Assembly: GCA_964016875.1 (NCBI GenBank)
Contig: OZ024719.1
Coordinates: 30,800,679-30,864,678 of the forward strand
DNA length: 64,000 nt
From: Fallopia convolvulus
Lineage: Eukaryota; Streptophyta; Magnoliopsida; Caryophyllales; Polygonaceae
Reading direction: 5' to 3'
This document shows, piece after piece, positions 23,591-35,914 of the stretch; position 1 is the first letter of the stretch; each line of letters opens with the position of its first letter. Position numbers and translations under genes: made by a program. The notes beneath the pieces are model-generated. The model searched no databases, had not been told where the DNA came from, and saw only the letters and a program-made list of their open reading frames with translations.

Positions 23591-24398
23591 TCTGTTAACA
23601 TCTGACTTTGTTGGACTTAATTTGTTCCTTGTTCTTTAATGGCAGAGTTATTCCTAGGTTTATCCCCGTGTTTATTGGATGGTCGAATGAGCTAGTATTA
23701 GCACGAGAGTCTGGTGAGATTGAAAAGGGTAGTTTTGGCAAAGGAAGGATAGAACCTCCACTAGTTATGATTAAATTTGATGATGCTGTTGATAATCAAA
23801 TGGAAGATATCTCAGAATTTATAAAAGATCAATCGGTCAGGATATCAAAGGTAATAACTAAATACTTACATGACATAAACATTAGCATTATGTAGTGATG
23901 ACTCGTATGTTGCATTAGAATTGGCAATTAAATATACTGTAGATTGAAATATTATTCAAATGTATATGAATTATTATTCAAACAACATATAATCAATATT
24001 CAACAGCAAGTGGTAATTTAGTAGCTTCAAATGGTGCAAGACAGTTTTTGAAGAAGAAGACGTGGCTGAGGAATGACGGTTTAGCATGATTGCATTTTCA
24101 ATCATGGTATAAAAGATTTTCTCAGATTCTAGTGTATATTTTTCTCGTTTTTAAATTAAATCCCCATAATTTTTGCTATTTCCATATGTAATCTGATCGT
24201 GTGATCTTCCCCTCCCACCTTCCCCATTGTTAGTATAGTGTTTCCTAATTTTTAGCCCTTGATTGAATGAAATCCAACATCCCACCTTCAACCACACATT
24301 GCACTATAAAACCAATTGTGATTTCAATATAATTTTTTGGGTAATAAATCCTCATTCAATTAATACTTCATAAAGCTAATATCATTTTATACAAGACA

Positions 24399-24399
<1 letters not shown>
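23591..24399 (+). pseudogene. Exon-like fragment, possibly of plant-mobile-domain/Ulp1-type gene
   Basis: Next to the E' LTR a stretch at 23646-23850 is open on the plus strand (RVIPRFIPVFIGWSNELV, ARESGEIEKGSFGKGRIEPP), preceded by a pyrimidine-rich acceptor ending TTTAATGGCAG and followed by the donor AAAG|GTAATA. The segment resembles, from memory of the family, the exon that follows the conserved core in plant-mobile-domain/Ulp1-associated genes such as the one at 61540-64000, but this was not verified. No start codon or other exons are recognised. The bases after 23850 are AT-rich and look intronic or intergenic. Confidence 0.4.

Positions 24400-24492
<93 letters not shown>
24400..24492. 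repeat. (TTA)n microsatellite
   Basis: About 31 uninterrupted copies of the trinucleotide TTA/ATT. It lies in AT-rich sequence just left of a large inverted repeat. The real length may differ between individuals or be misassembled. Confidence 0.98.
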
Positions 24493-24524
24493 TCATAAAT
24501 ATCTACACTAGATTATAAATTTTC

Positions 24525-26345
24525 AAATATTAATTATCATTATAAAATTGCTTTTGGAATATTTATATTTTTTGTATAAAACTTCATTGAAACGATCTCA
24601 TCTATATATACTTAACAATATATAATATTATTACAAAATATTTAGATTATAAACTTAACATTATATTCACATAAACTTAAAATATCCAAAAAATACATTT
24701 ACACTACTAAAAAAAGTAAAGTGAAAAAATGAAAACTTGAATAATCATTGTTCCATTTTTTCATTTCCAACCAAACAGTTAATGGAAGAATGTAGAATAG
24801 GAAAAGATTTTTTATGTAACGTTTTTAATGAAATTACAATTAATGTGTACTTAAAAAGTTTATGGAAGAAATTGTAGATTAGGAAAAGAATTTTTATGTA
24901 ACGTTTTCAAACTTGAATATGTAACATTTTTTTAATTAAATTGTCTCAACTTAAATTATAATTAATATGTAACTTAAATTCCAAGTAATGTTAATTAGCA
25001 TATATGTAATGTACTTATGCCTTTTTTACAAAAAAAGCGTACGTATTCTTGGACCATATTTAAACTATTAACAAATTAAATAAAACATATTCAATGTGTA
25101 ATTATATATATATATATAAAGTGTGCATGAAGAGATTGAAGATGACCAGATGATGCAGTATTAGTTTCAGTGCGAGTTCAAAAACTATAAACGTGGTCAC
25201 TACATGTTTAGAGAGGGTTCTGGAGCAAAATTGACGTATTTGAGAGGTAAAGATCACTTTATTGGTTAAAGTTTATTGTGAAAATCACTTTTTCAATGTT
25301 TGATTTTGGTGTTATGGTTCAAATTGAGATCTTTGATACTAACTCTTTTTATTTTCCCCTTTTGTTGCTTAGTGGAAAGGAAGAAATAGAGGTTTGGTTA
25401 TTTTACTCGCTTTTGATGATTGGTTCTGTTTAGTAATTTAAAAATAAAATTATTTTTATGCATATTTTATTGTGGTTACAAGTAATCACTCTATCTAAAT
25501 TTTTTAAACAATATTATGTTGTAATTAAGTATTTTTTGTTATATTCTTAAACTTTTTCTATTGATTATGTAAAACTAGCGGTGGAGCCCGTGCTATACAC
25601 GGGTTCATATTTTTGCTAATATTTTATTTATAATTTAATTTATTATGCTATAACAAAACATTTTCTAGTAAAATATTTTTTTTATATAAAAGTTATAATA
25701 TGATAAATAGCACATGTTTCATATTTTTGCATGAAAAATATCTCCAATTCATGAGGTAAGCACACAATTACACATTAAATATTTTTTTATTTTAATTTAT
25801 TAATAGCTTAAATATGGTTCAAATGCATTGTACATTTGTTTTGTCAAAAAGAAACGTTATTTTGCAAGAGACATGAATTGTAGAAGATCTAAACATTAAA
25901 TATGGACACATTAATTGTAATTTAAGTTGAGACAATTTAATTAAGAAAATGTTACATATTACATTGGAGCAAGAGACGTTAGAAACTTTCTAAGTTGATA
26001 TTGTAAATCTTTTCACATTCTACTATTTCTTCCATTAACTTCTTAATTTGAAATAAAAGAATGGAACATTAATTACTCAAGTGTTCATTTTTCCACTTTA
26101 TTTGTTTAGTAGTGTAAATGTTTTTTCCTAGATATTATTAATTCTATGTTAATATATTATTAAGTTCATAATCTAAATGTTTTGTAATTTTATAATATTT
26201 CAAAAGAAATTTTATAATGTTTTTTTCCTAAATGTTTTTCCTAGATATGTTGTTAAGCATATATAGACGATATCATTGCTATGAGTTTTATATAAAAAAT
26301 ATAATATTTCAAAAGGAATTTTATAATGATAACTAACATTTAAAA
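24525..26345. repeat. Large imperfect inverted repeat
   Basis: The left arm (about 24525-24960) reads as the reverse complement of the right arm (about 25905-26345). Diagnostic pairs are GTTAATGGAAGAA with TTCTTCCATTAAC and CTTAACAATATA with ATGTTGTTAAG. The arms are diverged and separated by about 950 bp that holds no supportable gene. It may be two oppositely inserted copies of one AT-rich element or a degraded terminal-inverted-repeat element. Boundaries are approximate. Confidence 0.6.
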
Positions 26346-27762
26346 TTTTATAATCAAATTTAGATATTTTTATTACTCATAAAGAAATTGTAAATGACAT
26401 ATTAATTATTAGATTTAAAACACTTTAGAGGTGAGGAAATTATTTAGTAAATGAGCATTAATTATTGAGAAGATTTAATCTTATAGTGTTATAGATTTAT
26501 TATATGGTTACAATGAAATTATAAAGTTTCTTATTATTGGTATGAACATTAATTGTCAAGTTATTTAAGTTTATAGTATTATAGATTCCGATAGTGTTTA
26601 TAGTGTCCTATACCCCCAAAAAAGTTACTAATAGAAAAAATGCCTTTGTTTTTTAAAATTTGCATTAATGCCCAAATAATTAAACACAATATCCACAATA
26701 ATTGCATTAATGCCCAAAATCAGCCAATATATCTTTTCTTAAAAAAAGATAAATTCATAGTTAGATTTGATTGTTTTATCCATTTAACAAATATAATTAT
26801 TAATTTACAAAATAAACTGAAAATACTTTTTTACATTTTAACGAAAACACATAATTTTTTTTATTAAATTTATTTCTCTTGATTAAACCTATGAAATCTA
26901 TAGATTTGATGCCACATACAATGATGAAGATCTGATTGATGAATATTTTACTACTTAAAACAAATACCAACAGTCAATTAAGCGAATAATTAAAGATTAA
27001 ATAAGAGACATGAGGAACTAATTTCCTAAAAATCAAAGAGATCGAAATTCCGATTAGCACTCTGAACTTGGAGGACATGGCGGCGACTTCAGTTAGGGAA
27101 ATGGGTCAGAATCAGAGAGAAAAAATTATTAAGCTTTGAGCGCAAAATTGAAAGGTTTGTTGGAATCTACGAGGACTTGTGTTCGTGCACTTGGTGATGG
27201 AGGTTTGAATTAGAGTGAACAATAGAGATGAATAATACCTATAACAGATTCGTTTTTTTTTCATTTGATCTAATGCTTATGGTGGCCATTGTTAATTTCT
27301 TGTTTATTTAAAAAGTTGTTAAATATAAAAGTTTTTATTGTAAGAATACCCAAAAGGACATCCCTTACTATTTAATCTAAATAAGGATATTTTCTATATT
27401 GTTAACTTTTTTAAGGGCATTTGTGCAAATTCGCCGATTGGATATGTCAATCAACATGGTAAGGTTAAATAAAAAATTAATAAACTAAGATTCATTTGAT
27501 AGAGACAAAGTTGAAATCAAATGGGTTTGACATATCTAAAAAATATAATGTATATGTCTTCCTAGTTCAATCTCATCTTCAATTATCCTAACAAGTTAAT
27601 AAATTAGAGATATTTTCATGCAAACATATGAATTAATTATTATTTAACATATTATGCCTTTTATTAGAAATAATTAACTAAAACTAATTTATTCTATAAT
27701 AAAATATATTATAGATAAAATATTATAGAAAATATGAACCCGGGCGTAGTACGGGATAGACT
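25574..27762. mobile_element. Non-autonomous element with long terminal inverted repeats
   Basis: The left end begins CTAGCGGTGGAGCCCGTGC and contains the small palindrome CCCGTGCTATACACGGG. The right end, read in reverse, gives CTAGCAGTCTATCCCGTACT followed by GCCCGGGTTCATATTTT. Homology between the reversed right end and the left end extends for roughly 200 bases. The interior is AT-rich and includes a 100-base GC-richer patch near 27065-27200 (ATGGCGGCGACTTCAG) that could be captured gene sequence. I could not find a convincing target-site duplication, so class (Mutator-like or other) is unresolved. Confidence 0.5.
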
Positions 27763-27788
27763 GCTAGCATATATATATATATATATAT

Positions 27789-29045
27789 ATAGGGTTGAGA
27801 TTAGGTGAGGAGGATTCTTATCGTAAATAATTAGGAGGATTCTCAACCGTTAGATCTGGCTTTTAAAAAAATAAAATTAAGGAAGAAGTTGTTCATTGGG
27901 ATATAATAAAAATCTAAAATTAATTTATTTTGGTAACAACGTAAATTACGGGATTTTCTTTTCATTATCTTTACCAAATACTCTAATTACCCTAATGTTC
28001 ATTCCAATAGTTGGTCTAAAACAATCGTGTCTTCCAATTTTTGAGAGAAACTGCCTTGGCTGTATCGTCATCCTCAAATCAACCGAGATTCTTCGCAATT
28101 TGGCCAATTTTTTCAAGCATTCTTGCTAGAATTGGTTATCTAGTTGGTTGTTTGAATTTGCATAATTCACTTCACTCCAAAAATTAACAATAAGTTCGCT
28201 TTATTATGATTCTAGTGATTTTGCTATTTAGTATGACTTGTTCATTTTATTAAGATTCTAGTGATTTTGCTATTTAGTATGACTTGTTCATTAATGTTCA
28301 TGTGATATAGTTATACAGTTATTTAAACGTGATTTTCATTATCGTGCAGTCTAATTTAGGGTCATACCAAAAATCAGATTACTTGTTCATTCCATTACAA
28401 ACTATTGTTCATAGGCTAGCACATTGTTGTTCAAACAAACTTGTTCACTAAATAATAATTTGTTGTTCACATGTCAGCACAATATTGTTCAAGTATTAGG
28501 TCATAGTAAAAAAAAATTGCTTATGTTGTTCATATATTGTTGTTTAAACTGACTTGTTCGTTGAATAATAAATTCTTGTTCACAATTATTAATAACCAAC
28601 AATGAACAACTACTTAATTGGGGATGAACAACTATTTATTCGTGAATGAACGACTACAATCTCACAATTATTAATAAAAAATAATGAACAACTACTCATC
28701 CACGATTAAGTAGTTGTTCATTGTTTGTTATTAATAATTGTGAGATTGTAGTTGTTCGTGATTAAGTAGTTGTTCATTTATAATAATTAGTTGTTCAATA
28801 TGCATAAGAATAGACATAGTTTTTCATCAGCGCTTATATATAGAAACGATGAAAATTAGAAGAGAGAGAAATGTGAAAAAAGTTGCAAAAAAGGAAAGAA
28901 GATAGAGAAATTAAAATATCATTAGATTTTTTTACTTTCCTATTAATAACTAAAGATTATATATCCATTGATTTCTTAAAATCTAAAGGCTGAGAAAACT
29001 CCTTACTAATTACCGTAAAAACTCTCCTTACTTGAACCTAACCAT
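27789..29045. mobile_element. Foldback/MITE-like element rich in TTGTTCA and TGAACAA
   Basis: The left end (AGGGTTGAGATTAGGTGAGG) and the right end, reversed (TGGTTAGGTTCAAGTAAGGA), are imperfect inverted repeats, and both sit in TATATATA runs, suggesting insertion into TA-rich DNA. Inside, TTGTTC or GAACAA occurs close to twenty times between 28220 and 28800, and 28560-28800 folds on itself through inverted copies of TGAACAACTAC. No transposase frame is present. A short open frame at 27896-28129 is not supported as a gene. Confidence 0.55.
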
Positions 29046-29049
29046 ATAT

Positions 29050-29499
29050 ATATATTTATATATATATAAATGTTTTGGTTCAAGTGACGACCACTCTTGT
29101 GGTAAGGACTTTTGCTTAAAATGAGTACTAATCTGAACCATTAGATTTACCTCATTACTTATTGGATGGTCAACATATTTTTTTAATTTTTTTTTGTTAT
29201 TTGTTTAAAAAACATTAAAAATGCTAAATATGGTAGTTAAATTTTTATATACTACGAGTTCATTATTATACATTAAAAGTTCAGTTTAATATGTTAGGAG
29301 TTTAATTTTCTATATTGTATGAGTTCAATTTTTATGTGCTTTGAGTTCATTTTTCAAATAATTCGATTTTCACATAACTAAAAAAATATTGAAAAAGTAA
29401 ATGATTTATTCAAAAATGTTAAAAAATGCATTAAAAATGTTAAAAATAAAAGTTCATTTTTTATATCCTACGGGTTCATTTTTATACACTAGAGGTTAT
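29050..29499. repeat. Left half of AT-rich host element of copia D
   Basis: The sequence contains degenerate repeats of GAGTTCATTTTTAT and GTTCAATTTTTAT at intervals of roughly 20 to 40 bases. The same repeats continue at 40537 after element D, and the D target duplication ATTTT (29500-29504 and 40532-40536) joins the halves. The left end starts in a TATATA run with GTTTTGGTTCAAGTGACG. No coding region is seen. Confidence 0.6.
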
Positions 29500-29504
29500 A
29501 TTTT

Positions 29505-30548
29505 TGTTGGGACGGTATTGGGACCTCTGGTTCTAAACAACGGATCAACGATGTAATTCTCTTATGTTTTGATAATGACAAACACCATAGGGAACTAATG
29601 TGGTTTGTTCAAGTATTTCTAAGGAACACAGGTACAACCAAGAACCCCTACGAATGACCAAAAGCCACTGCAGGCCACAATGAAGAGTTTCCATCAAGGG
29701 AACTCTGAAGAGGAAAGTTCCCATGAAGTGGGAACTTCCAGAAACAATCAAGAGAACACAAGCTTACAACGATGAAGAGTTTCCATCAAGGGAACTCTGA
29801 AGAAGTCAGTTCCCATGACATGGGAACTCACATGTGAGGACAACGACCGTTCAACGCAGATCGCGGGAATCTGTCTCAGACAGCCCGAGGGAACAGTCTG
29901 AGGATCAGACTGTCACGCTTCATCCAACGGTCCGATTGATCCAAGAAGTTGACCTAGTTCAAACCAAAGTCACATGTGAAGAAAGTACAACTTGGGCATC
30001 AAGCAAAGGGCATTTTGGACACAAATGAAAGATGCGATTGCCCAAGCTCAATGGACTATAAAGCCAAATGAATAGTACTCGGTCTGAGTACTTCTCCCAG
30101 AACTTACAAACACCCACATCAGAGAAAAGAAAGAAAAGGAAGAGAAGTCCCCGCCGACGAGTGTGTGATCTCGACGACGGTGAAGCTGAAGTTCCCTGAG
30201 AAGTCAACGTAAGGTTTGAGTTACTTGTGTTTTGCTGTTGTGAGCTTAGGAACTCAGTTGAGAGGATTTACTAGTGTTGCTAGAGTTAGGAAGAACTTGT
30301 AGGAATAGAGAAGTGTAAATCCGGCTGTGTAACTAAGGAACAAAGCAATCAATATAAGTAAGTCATTCAAAATCCTCCAAGCGGAGGTAGAGGTTTACCC
30401 ATACAACTATTTGGTTGTAGTGGGGTTCCTCTATAAAGGAACTGTGCCTTTTACTGTCTTTATTACTTGCTATTATTTACTTCCGCTGCCTTGGGAACAA
30501 CTTAATTGCCAGTTCCCAAGCTCACTGCTAACCGATTACGATCCAACA
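29505..30548 (+). repeat. 5' LTR of family D
   Basis: TGTTGGGACGG to GATCCAACA, 1044 bp. It lacks a 14-base block (GGAGCAAGGGAACT-like) near 30196 that the other two copies keep. Eight exact AGTTCCC/GGGAACT words occur here. A translated reading of the LTR gives no conserved protein, so the short open frames in it are incidental. Confidence 0.95.
30057..30063 (+). promoter_or_regulatory. TATA box candidate of D LTR
   Basis: TATAAAG lies in mid-LTR and is followed 10 bases later by a hairpin with arms AGTACTC (30074-30080) and GAGTACT (30086-30092), placing the hairpin where transcription should begin. The arrangement is kept in all three D LTRs in the window. Promoter activity itself is inferred. 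Confidence 0.55.
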
Positions 30549-30550
30549 AT

Positions 30551-30564
30551 TGGTATCAGAGCTT
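30551..30564 (+). other. Primer binding site, initiator tRNA-Met type (family D)
   Basis: TGGTATCAGAGCTT starts two bases after the 5' LTR and is complementary to the 3' end of initiator tRNA-Met, the usual primer for SIRE-type copia elements. Confidence 0.93.
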
Positions 30565-30600
30565 GCGCTCTAGATTTGTGTTAGCATCGCAGGTATCAAA

Positions 30601-32541
30601 ATGGCTCAGGAACTTACTCATGTGGGGAATAATACCAGTAAGCCGCCAAGGCTTATTACAGGAAGATTTGAAAGCTGGCAACGCGGCATGAAGGATTAGA
30701 TGCGTGGCCAAGACTACCAAGCCTGGTGTGTCATCGAGAGGGGGAACTTCGAAATCGATCCAGCTATTGTCAACGACCTCTCAAAGTGGGGTCCCAACGA
30801 GTACAAGTGCATGGAGGCAAACTACAAAGCCAAACAGTACCTAAAGAGGTCCATGTGCGTACAAGATTGTGACAGGGTTGCAAACCTTGACACAGCTAAG
30901 GAAATGTGGGAAGCCATCCAACAAATGCACGTTGGGAACTCAGATCTTAGAGAAGATCTTCAGATGAATGCAAAAAGGGAGTTCTACAACTTCCAAATGG
31001 AAATGGGAGAGTCCGTCGATAGCTACCAATCCCGGTTTGAAGGACTTTGCACTAAGATGGAAGGATTGGGGATCACAAAATAAGAAATCACCCACAAAAT
31101 GAAGGTCCAACAGCTCTTCAATGGATTGACTGGAGAATGGGCAAACGAGAGAACGATGTTCAAGGAAAACCCAGAAAATCGAACACTTATGCTCCATCAA
31201 GTGTTTGGAAAGCTAGTGGGACATGAGAAGAGGAAGATCGATGATAAGGAACAAACTCGAGCTCATCGAGGGATCGCACTCAAGATCGAAAAGATGCTCA
31301 AATCAACCCAAGAACAACATGAAGACTCTGAAGAAGAAGAGGATGAAGAGCTAGTTCTTGTAACAAAGGCTCTTCGAAATTTCTACAAAGGAAAGTCTCA
31401 ACGGAACGGTGGGAACTGGGGAAAGGGACAGAGTTCCCAAAGAAAGCCCATAGAGAAGGATCTCTCAGAAGTGACTTGCTACAAATGCAACAGGAAAGGA
31501 CATTTTGCGAAGGAATGCCCACAAGGAACTGATGGCAGGAAGCAAGGAAAGAAGGCCTACATCGCTACCTGGAGCGATGATGAAGACGAAGATCCTGAGT
31601 CATGGGCACTCCCAGACATGTGTGGCATGGCCATAGGAGAAACCACTGGGGAACAACCCAGTGAGGTAACCACTGAAACTGTTCTTGATTCCTTGAGTAA
31701 CTATGAAAAACCTGAGTTGTTGAAAATTCTTTCAAGTCTTGTCAACGATAACAGAAAACTACAAAACAAGTTGGAAAAACAGGAACACATAAATTCTCAA
31801 TTAGTTGGTCTTGAGCCCTGTCCCAACTGCATATCCCTTCTAGAAAAACTCAAGTCTCATGTGTCTCACATCGTAGACCTAGAAAGAGAAATCAAAACTC
31901 TAGAGAAAGATGAGAACACCCTCGTGCAAAACCTGAGTAAGACTCCAGAACATCTTGAAGCCTCTAGTTCCCAAATTAAGTTTGTCCCAGCCAGATATGG
32001 CATAGGATACAAAGGTGAGTGCTCCAAGAACGGAAAGTCACCCTTGAGCGAACATGAGATCCATGAGTGTAGGGCCTTAGAACTCCAGTGCGAGAAACAG
32101 AAAAATGCTCATCTCGAGGAGAAAATCAAGGTCCTAGAGAGTGGAAACAATGGTGAGAAAGACTACTATACTGGGAACTCTGGACATAGAATCTATGTCA
32201 AAATTGCTAAGGGAAATGGGTCTCGAGTGTACAACAAAGAAACCATGGATAGGAACCGTATCCAGAGACCACACCCAAAATACTACCTGGGAGAATACTT
32301 CAAGACATGTTGGCACTGTGGTGCTCATGGGCACTACAAGGATGCATGTCCCAAGAAGAGAGCCCAAACCCCTAGAAGCCATGAGTTCCCAAACAGACAA
32401 AAACGTCATGCTCATCACCAAAGGAACTCCAACTCTCAAAATTCCAAAGACATCAACATTTCTGACTATATCTTGATTGAAAATGTTTTCCCTTGCAAGG
32501 GACCTGGCAAGAGTCATCTTGCCTGGGTCTCAAAACACTAA
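30601..32541 (+). pseudogene. Family D gag
   Basis: The frame starts at ATG 30601 (MAQELTHVGN), the first after the primer site. It contains a copia-type gag core (UBN2-like; DLREDLQMNAKREFYNFQMEM, then QQLFNGLTGEWANERTMF). In-frame stops are a TAG at 30697-30699 and a TAA at 31081-31083. Two zinc knuckles are visible: C-YK-C-NRKG-H-FAKE-C near 31477 and C-WH-C-GAHG-H-YKDA-C near 32310. A lysine/glutamate-rich, probably coiled-coil segment (about 31740-31920) lies between them. The frame ends at 32539-32541, 13 bases before the pol frame opens in another register. Confidence 0.88.
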
Positions 32542-32554
32542 CTTTTCCTTGTAG

Positions 32555-35500
32555 GTGGCAGTGAGAGGGAACAGTACATGGTTCATAGATAGTGGATGCT
32601 CGAACCATATGACAGGAAACAAGGATATCCTCATCTCACTCCACACTCATGCCGAAGGAGGCCACGTCTCATTTGGCAACAAGAACAAGGGAGAAGTTAT
32701 TGGAAAAGGAGAAGTGTTGCTCAATAGATCTATTAAAGTTAGCAACTTAAATCTGGTAAAGGATCTGGGATACAATCTGCTGAGTGTCTCCCAGATGTGT
32801 GATCAAGGGAACAACATCGTCACTTTCGACTCAGATGAATGTCTCGTCATCAACAAGAAGACCAACAAAGTAATTCTGAGAGGAAGAAGATACAACAATG
32901 TGTATGTGGTGGACACCAATTTTGAACCACCAATGAAGCTGTGCCTTGCGAGTTCCCAAGATGACACGGAACTCTGGCATTGAAGACTGGGACATGCTGG
33001 GGTAAATCAAATCCTGAAGCTTTATCTACAGGATCTGGTCATTGGTCTTCCACGGATCAATCTCGAAGGAGTCAAAATGTGTGAAGCATTTGTTCGAGGG
33101 AAACATACCAGGACCTCCTTCAAACCGAAGAAGGTGGTAAACACAACCAGCTCCCTGGAGTTAATTCACATGGATCTCTGTGGTCCCATGAGAACAGCTA
33201 GCTACGGTGGAAAAAGGTACATGTATGTTTTAATTGATGATTTTTCAAGATTCACCTGGGTTATTTTCTTGAAGGCAAAATCACAAGCGTTTGAAGAATT
33301 TGAGCCCTTCATCAAAAGAACAGAAGTAAGCTTGGGGCTGAAACTGAAAGCAATCAGATCTGATCACGGAACTGAGTTTCGAAACTCGGAGTTCCTAAAC
33401 TTCTGTGAGCAAAATGGGATCTCTCACAACTTTTCAACTCCTCGCACTCCTCAGCAAAATGGAGTGGTCGAGAGAAAGAACAGAACTCTGGAGGACATGG
33501 CTAGAACCATGATGATCGAAAGTGGAGTTCCTGAGTACTTCTGGACTGAAGCCATCTCCACAGCTACATACATCCTGAATCGAGCCATGACAAGGCCCCT
33601 GATCAACAAGACTTCCTATGAGCTCATCAATGGGAGAAAACCAAACATCTCACACTTGAGAACATTTGGTTGCACATGCTTTGTTCACAACAACGACAAA
33701 GACAATCTTGGCAAGTTCGACCCCAGAAGCGACGAAGGGATCTTCCTGGGATACTCATCACAAAGCAAGGCTTACAGGGTCTACAATAAAAGAACCAAGA
33801 AGATAGAGGAAAGCATTCATGTCGTCTTCAACGAAAAGTCTGTAAAGATGGGAACCGAGACCCAAGGGAAGGGAACTCTGTTCAAGCTGGTCAGACATGA
33901 AGACGATGATGATGACGAGGATGAGCCAAGGAAAAGGGATGAAGACTATCCAAGTGCAAGCAATATCCCACAACCAGGGAACAACGACGAAGGTCCAACC
34001 CTCAATGATCAAACCTCCCTCGAGGCTCCTTCCTCCGAAGAACTACAAGACACCTCCAACTCTCTCGAGGTCCCCTCTTCAGGGAACAACTCTGCTGTCC
34101 CCCAAGACAATACCCTGCCAGAATCAAGTATTCAAGGGGAACAAAGAGGGAACCTGCCAGAAATCTCCGAAGAAACATCAAATGAAGAAGCTGAAGATGA
34201 GAGTTCCCATGACAAAGAAACACCAACTGAGGATGATACACATACCAAGGAACTCACTCATACAAGAACCTTTCAACAAAGGAAGGACCACCCCCTTGAG
34301 AACATCATCTCCCCTCTTGATAAAGGTGTGCAAACTCGTTCCTCTCTCAATAATTTTTGTGCTTTTAACGCGTTTGTTTCAATGGTGGAACCCAAAAATA
34401 TCAAAGAAGCATTAAAGGACCCAGATCGGATTCAAGCCATACAAGAGGAACTCCACCAATTCGAGAGGAACAAAGTTTGGAAGCTAGTTCCTAGGCCCAA
34501 AAACAAGAACATCATAGGAACTCGATGGGTCTTTAGAAACAAGCTCGATGATACTGGAGCTGTAGCAAGGAACAAGGCTAGGTTAGTAGCACAAGGATAC
34601 AGGCAAGAGGAAGGGATTGACTACGATGAGACTTTCGCACCAGTTGCCAGGATCGAGGCAATCAGACTCCTCATCGCCTATGCCGCTCACAAGGGATTCA
34701 AACTTTATCAAATGGATGTGAAAACATCCTTCCTCAATGGACATCTCAAGGAAGAAGTGTATGTGGCCCAACCTCCAGGATTCGAAGATGAGAAACTACC
34801 CAACCATGTCTATTTCCTGGAGAGGGCCCTTTACGGACTCAAACAAGCTCCCCGAGCTTGGTATGACAGGTTTGCTCAATTCCTCTTGTCCCATGGATAC
34901 CTTCGCGGTTCCATAGACAAGACTTTGTTTTTAAAGAAGGAGTCTAAAGATATTTTGATCGTGCAAGTATATGTTGATGACATTGTGTTTGGAGCAACTA
35001 ACGAAACTCTTGTAAAAGAATTTAAGGACCTCATGAGCAGTGAGTTTGAGATGAGTCTCATTGGGGAACTCACGTTCTTCTTGGGACTCCAAATATCCCA
35101 AACCAAAGAAGTAACAAAGATTCATCAACAGAAATACAACAAGGAAATACTCGTGAAGTATGGAATGGAACACTCCAAGCCCATCGACACTCCCATCTCA
35201 CCAAATTCAAGGCTCAATGCGGATGAAACAGGTATTAGTGTGGACTAAAGGAACTATCGAGGTATGATCGGGTCCCTTCTCTACTTAACAACTAGTAGAC
35301 CTGATATCATGTTCTCTGTATGTCTTTGTGCTCGTTTTCAAGCTAACCCTAAGGAATCACACCTGAAAGAGGTGAAGAGAATTTTCAGGTATCTCAAAGG
35401 GAACGATAACTTGTGCCTATGGTATCCAAGGAACAGTTCCCTTGAGCTCATTGCATACACAGATGCAGATTTTGCAGGGCACTTGGTTGACAGAAAGAGC

Positions 35501-35914
35501 ACATCAGGAATGGCCCAGTTCCTAGGGTCATGCTTAGTCTCGTGGGGATCTAAAAAGCAAAACTCAGTGGCACTCTCCACAGCTGAAGCCGAATATGTGG
35601 CTGCCGCATCATGCTGTTCCCAGGTTCTATGGCTTAAGTCACAACTCCAGGATTACGGTATGTCTTTTGGCCCAATTCCCATACTCTGTGATAACACTAG
35701 TGCCATAAATATTTCCAAAAATCCTGTGCATCATTCTAGAACTAAGCATATTGATATAAGGCATCACTTTCTACGTGACAATGTTGAAAATGGGAACATC
35801 TCGATGGAACACTGTAGAACTGAAGAGCAAATTGCGGACATTCTTACCAAAGCTTTAGACAGACGTCCCTACCAGCGTTTTCGAATGTTTCTAGGGATGA
35901 TAACTCTAAACTAA
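32555..35914 (+). pseudogene. Family D pol: protease, integrase, RT, RNase H
   Basis: One frame runs the whole length with only two stops, TGA at 32981-32983 (in WH*RLGH, from an arginine codon) and TAA at 35246-35248. The protease site is WFIDSGCSNHMTG. GAG-pre-integrase follows (LWH.RLGHAG). The integrase acidic residues are in HMDLCGPM, RSDHGTEFRN and NGVVERKNRT. A hydrophilic, variable linker (33890-34330) precedes RT, which has RWVFRNKLDDTGAV, QMDVKTSFLNGHL and the active site YVDD at 34970-34981. RNase H shows YTDADFAG, STAEAEYVA and CDNTSAI and ends DILTKAL. The usual zinc-binding residues before the integrase core are partly lost. Confidence 0.92.

Noticed and set aside
27770..27790. 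Centromeric or telomeric satellite
   Set aside because: Only short TA runs are present; no telomere repeat or 150-180 base satellite monomer was seen in the window.
30551..30564. tRNA gene suggested by TGGTATCAGAGC sequences (also at 44873 and 46739)
   Set aside because: Only the 3' complement of initiator tRNA-Met is present, always just after an LTR. They are primer binding sites, not tRNA genes.
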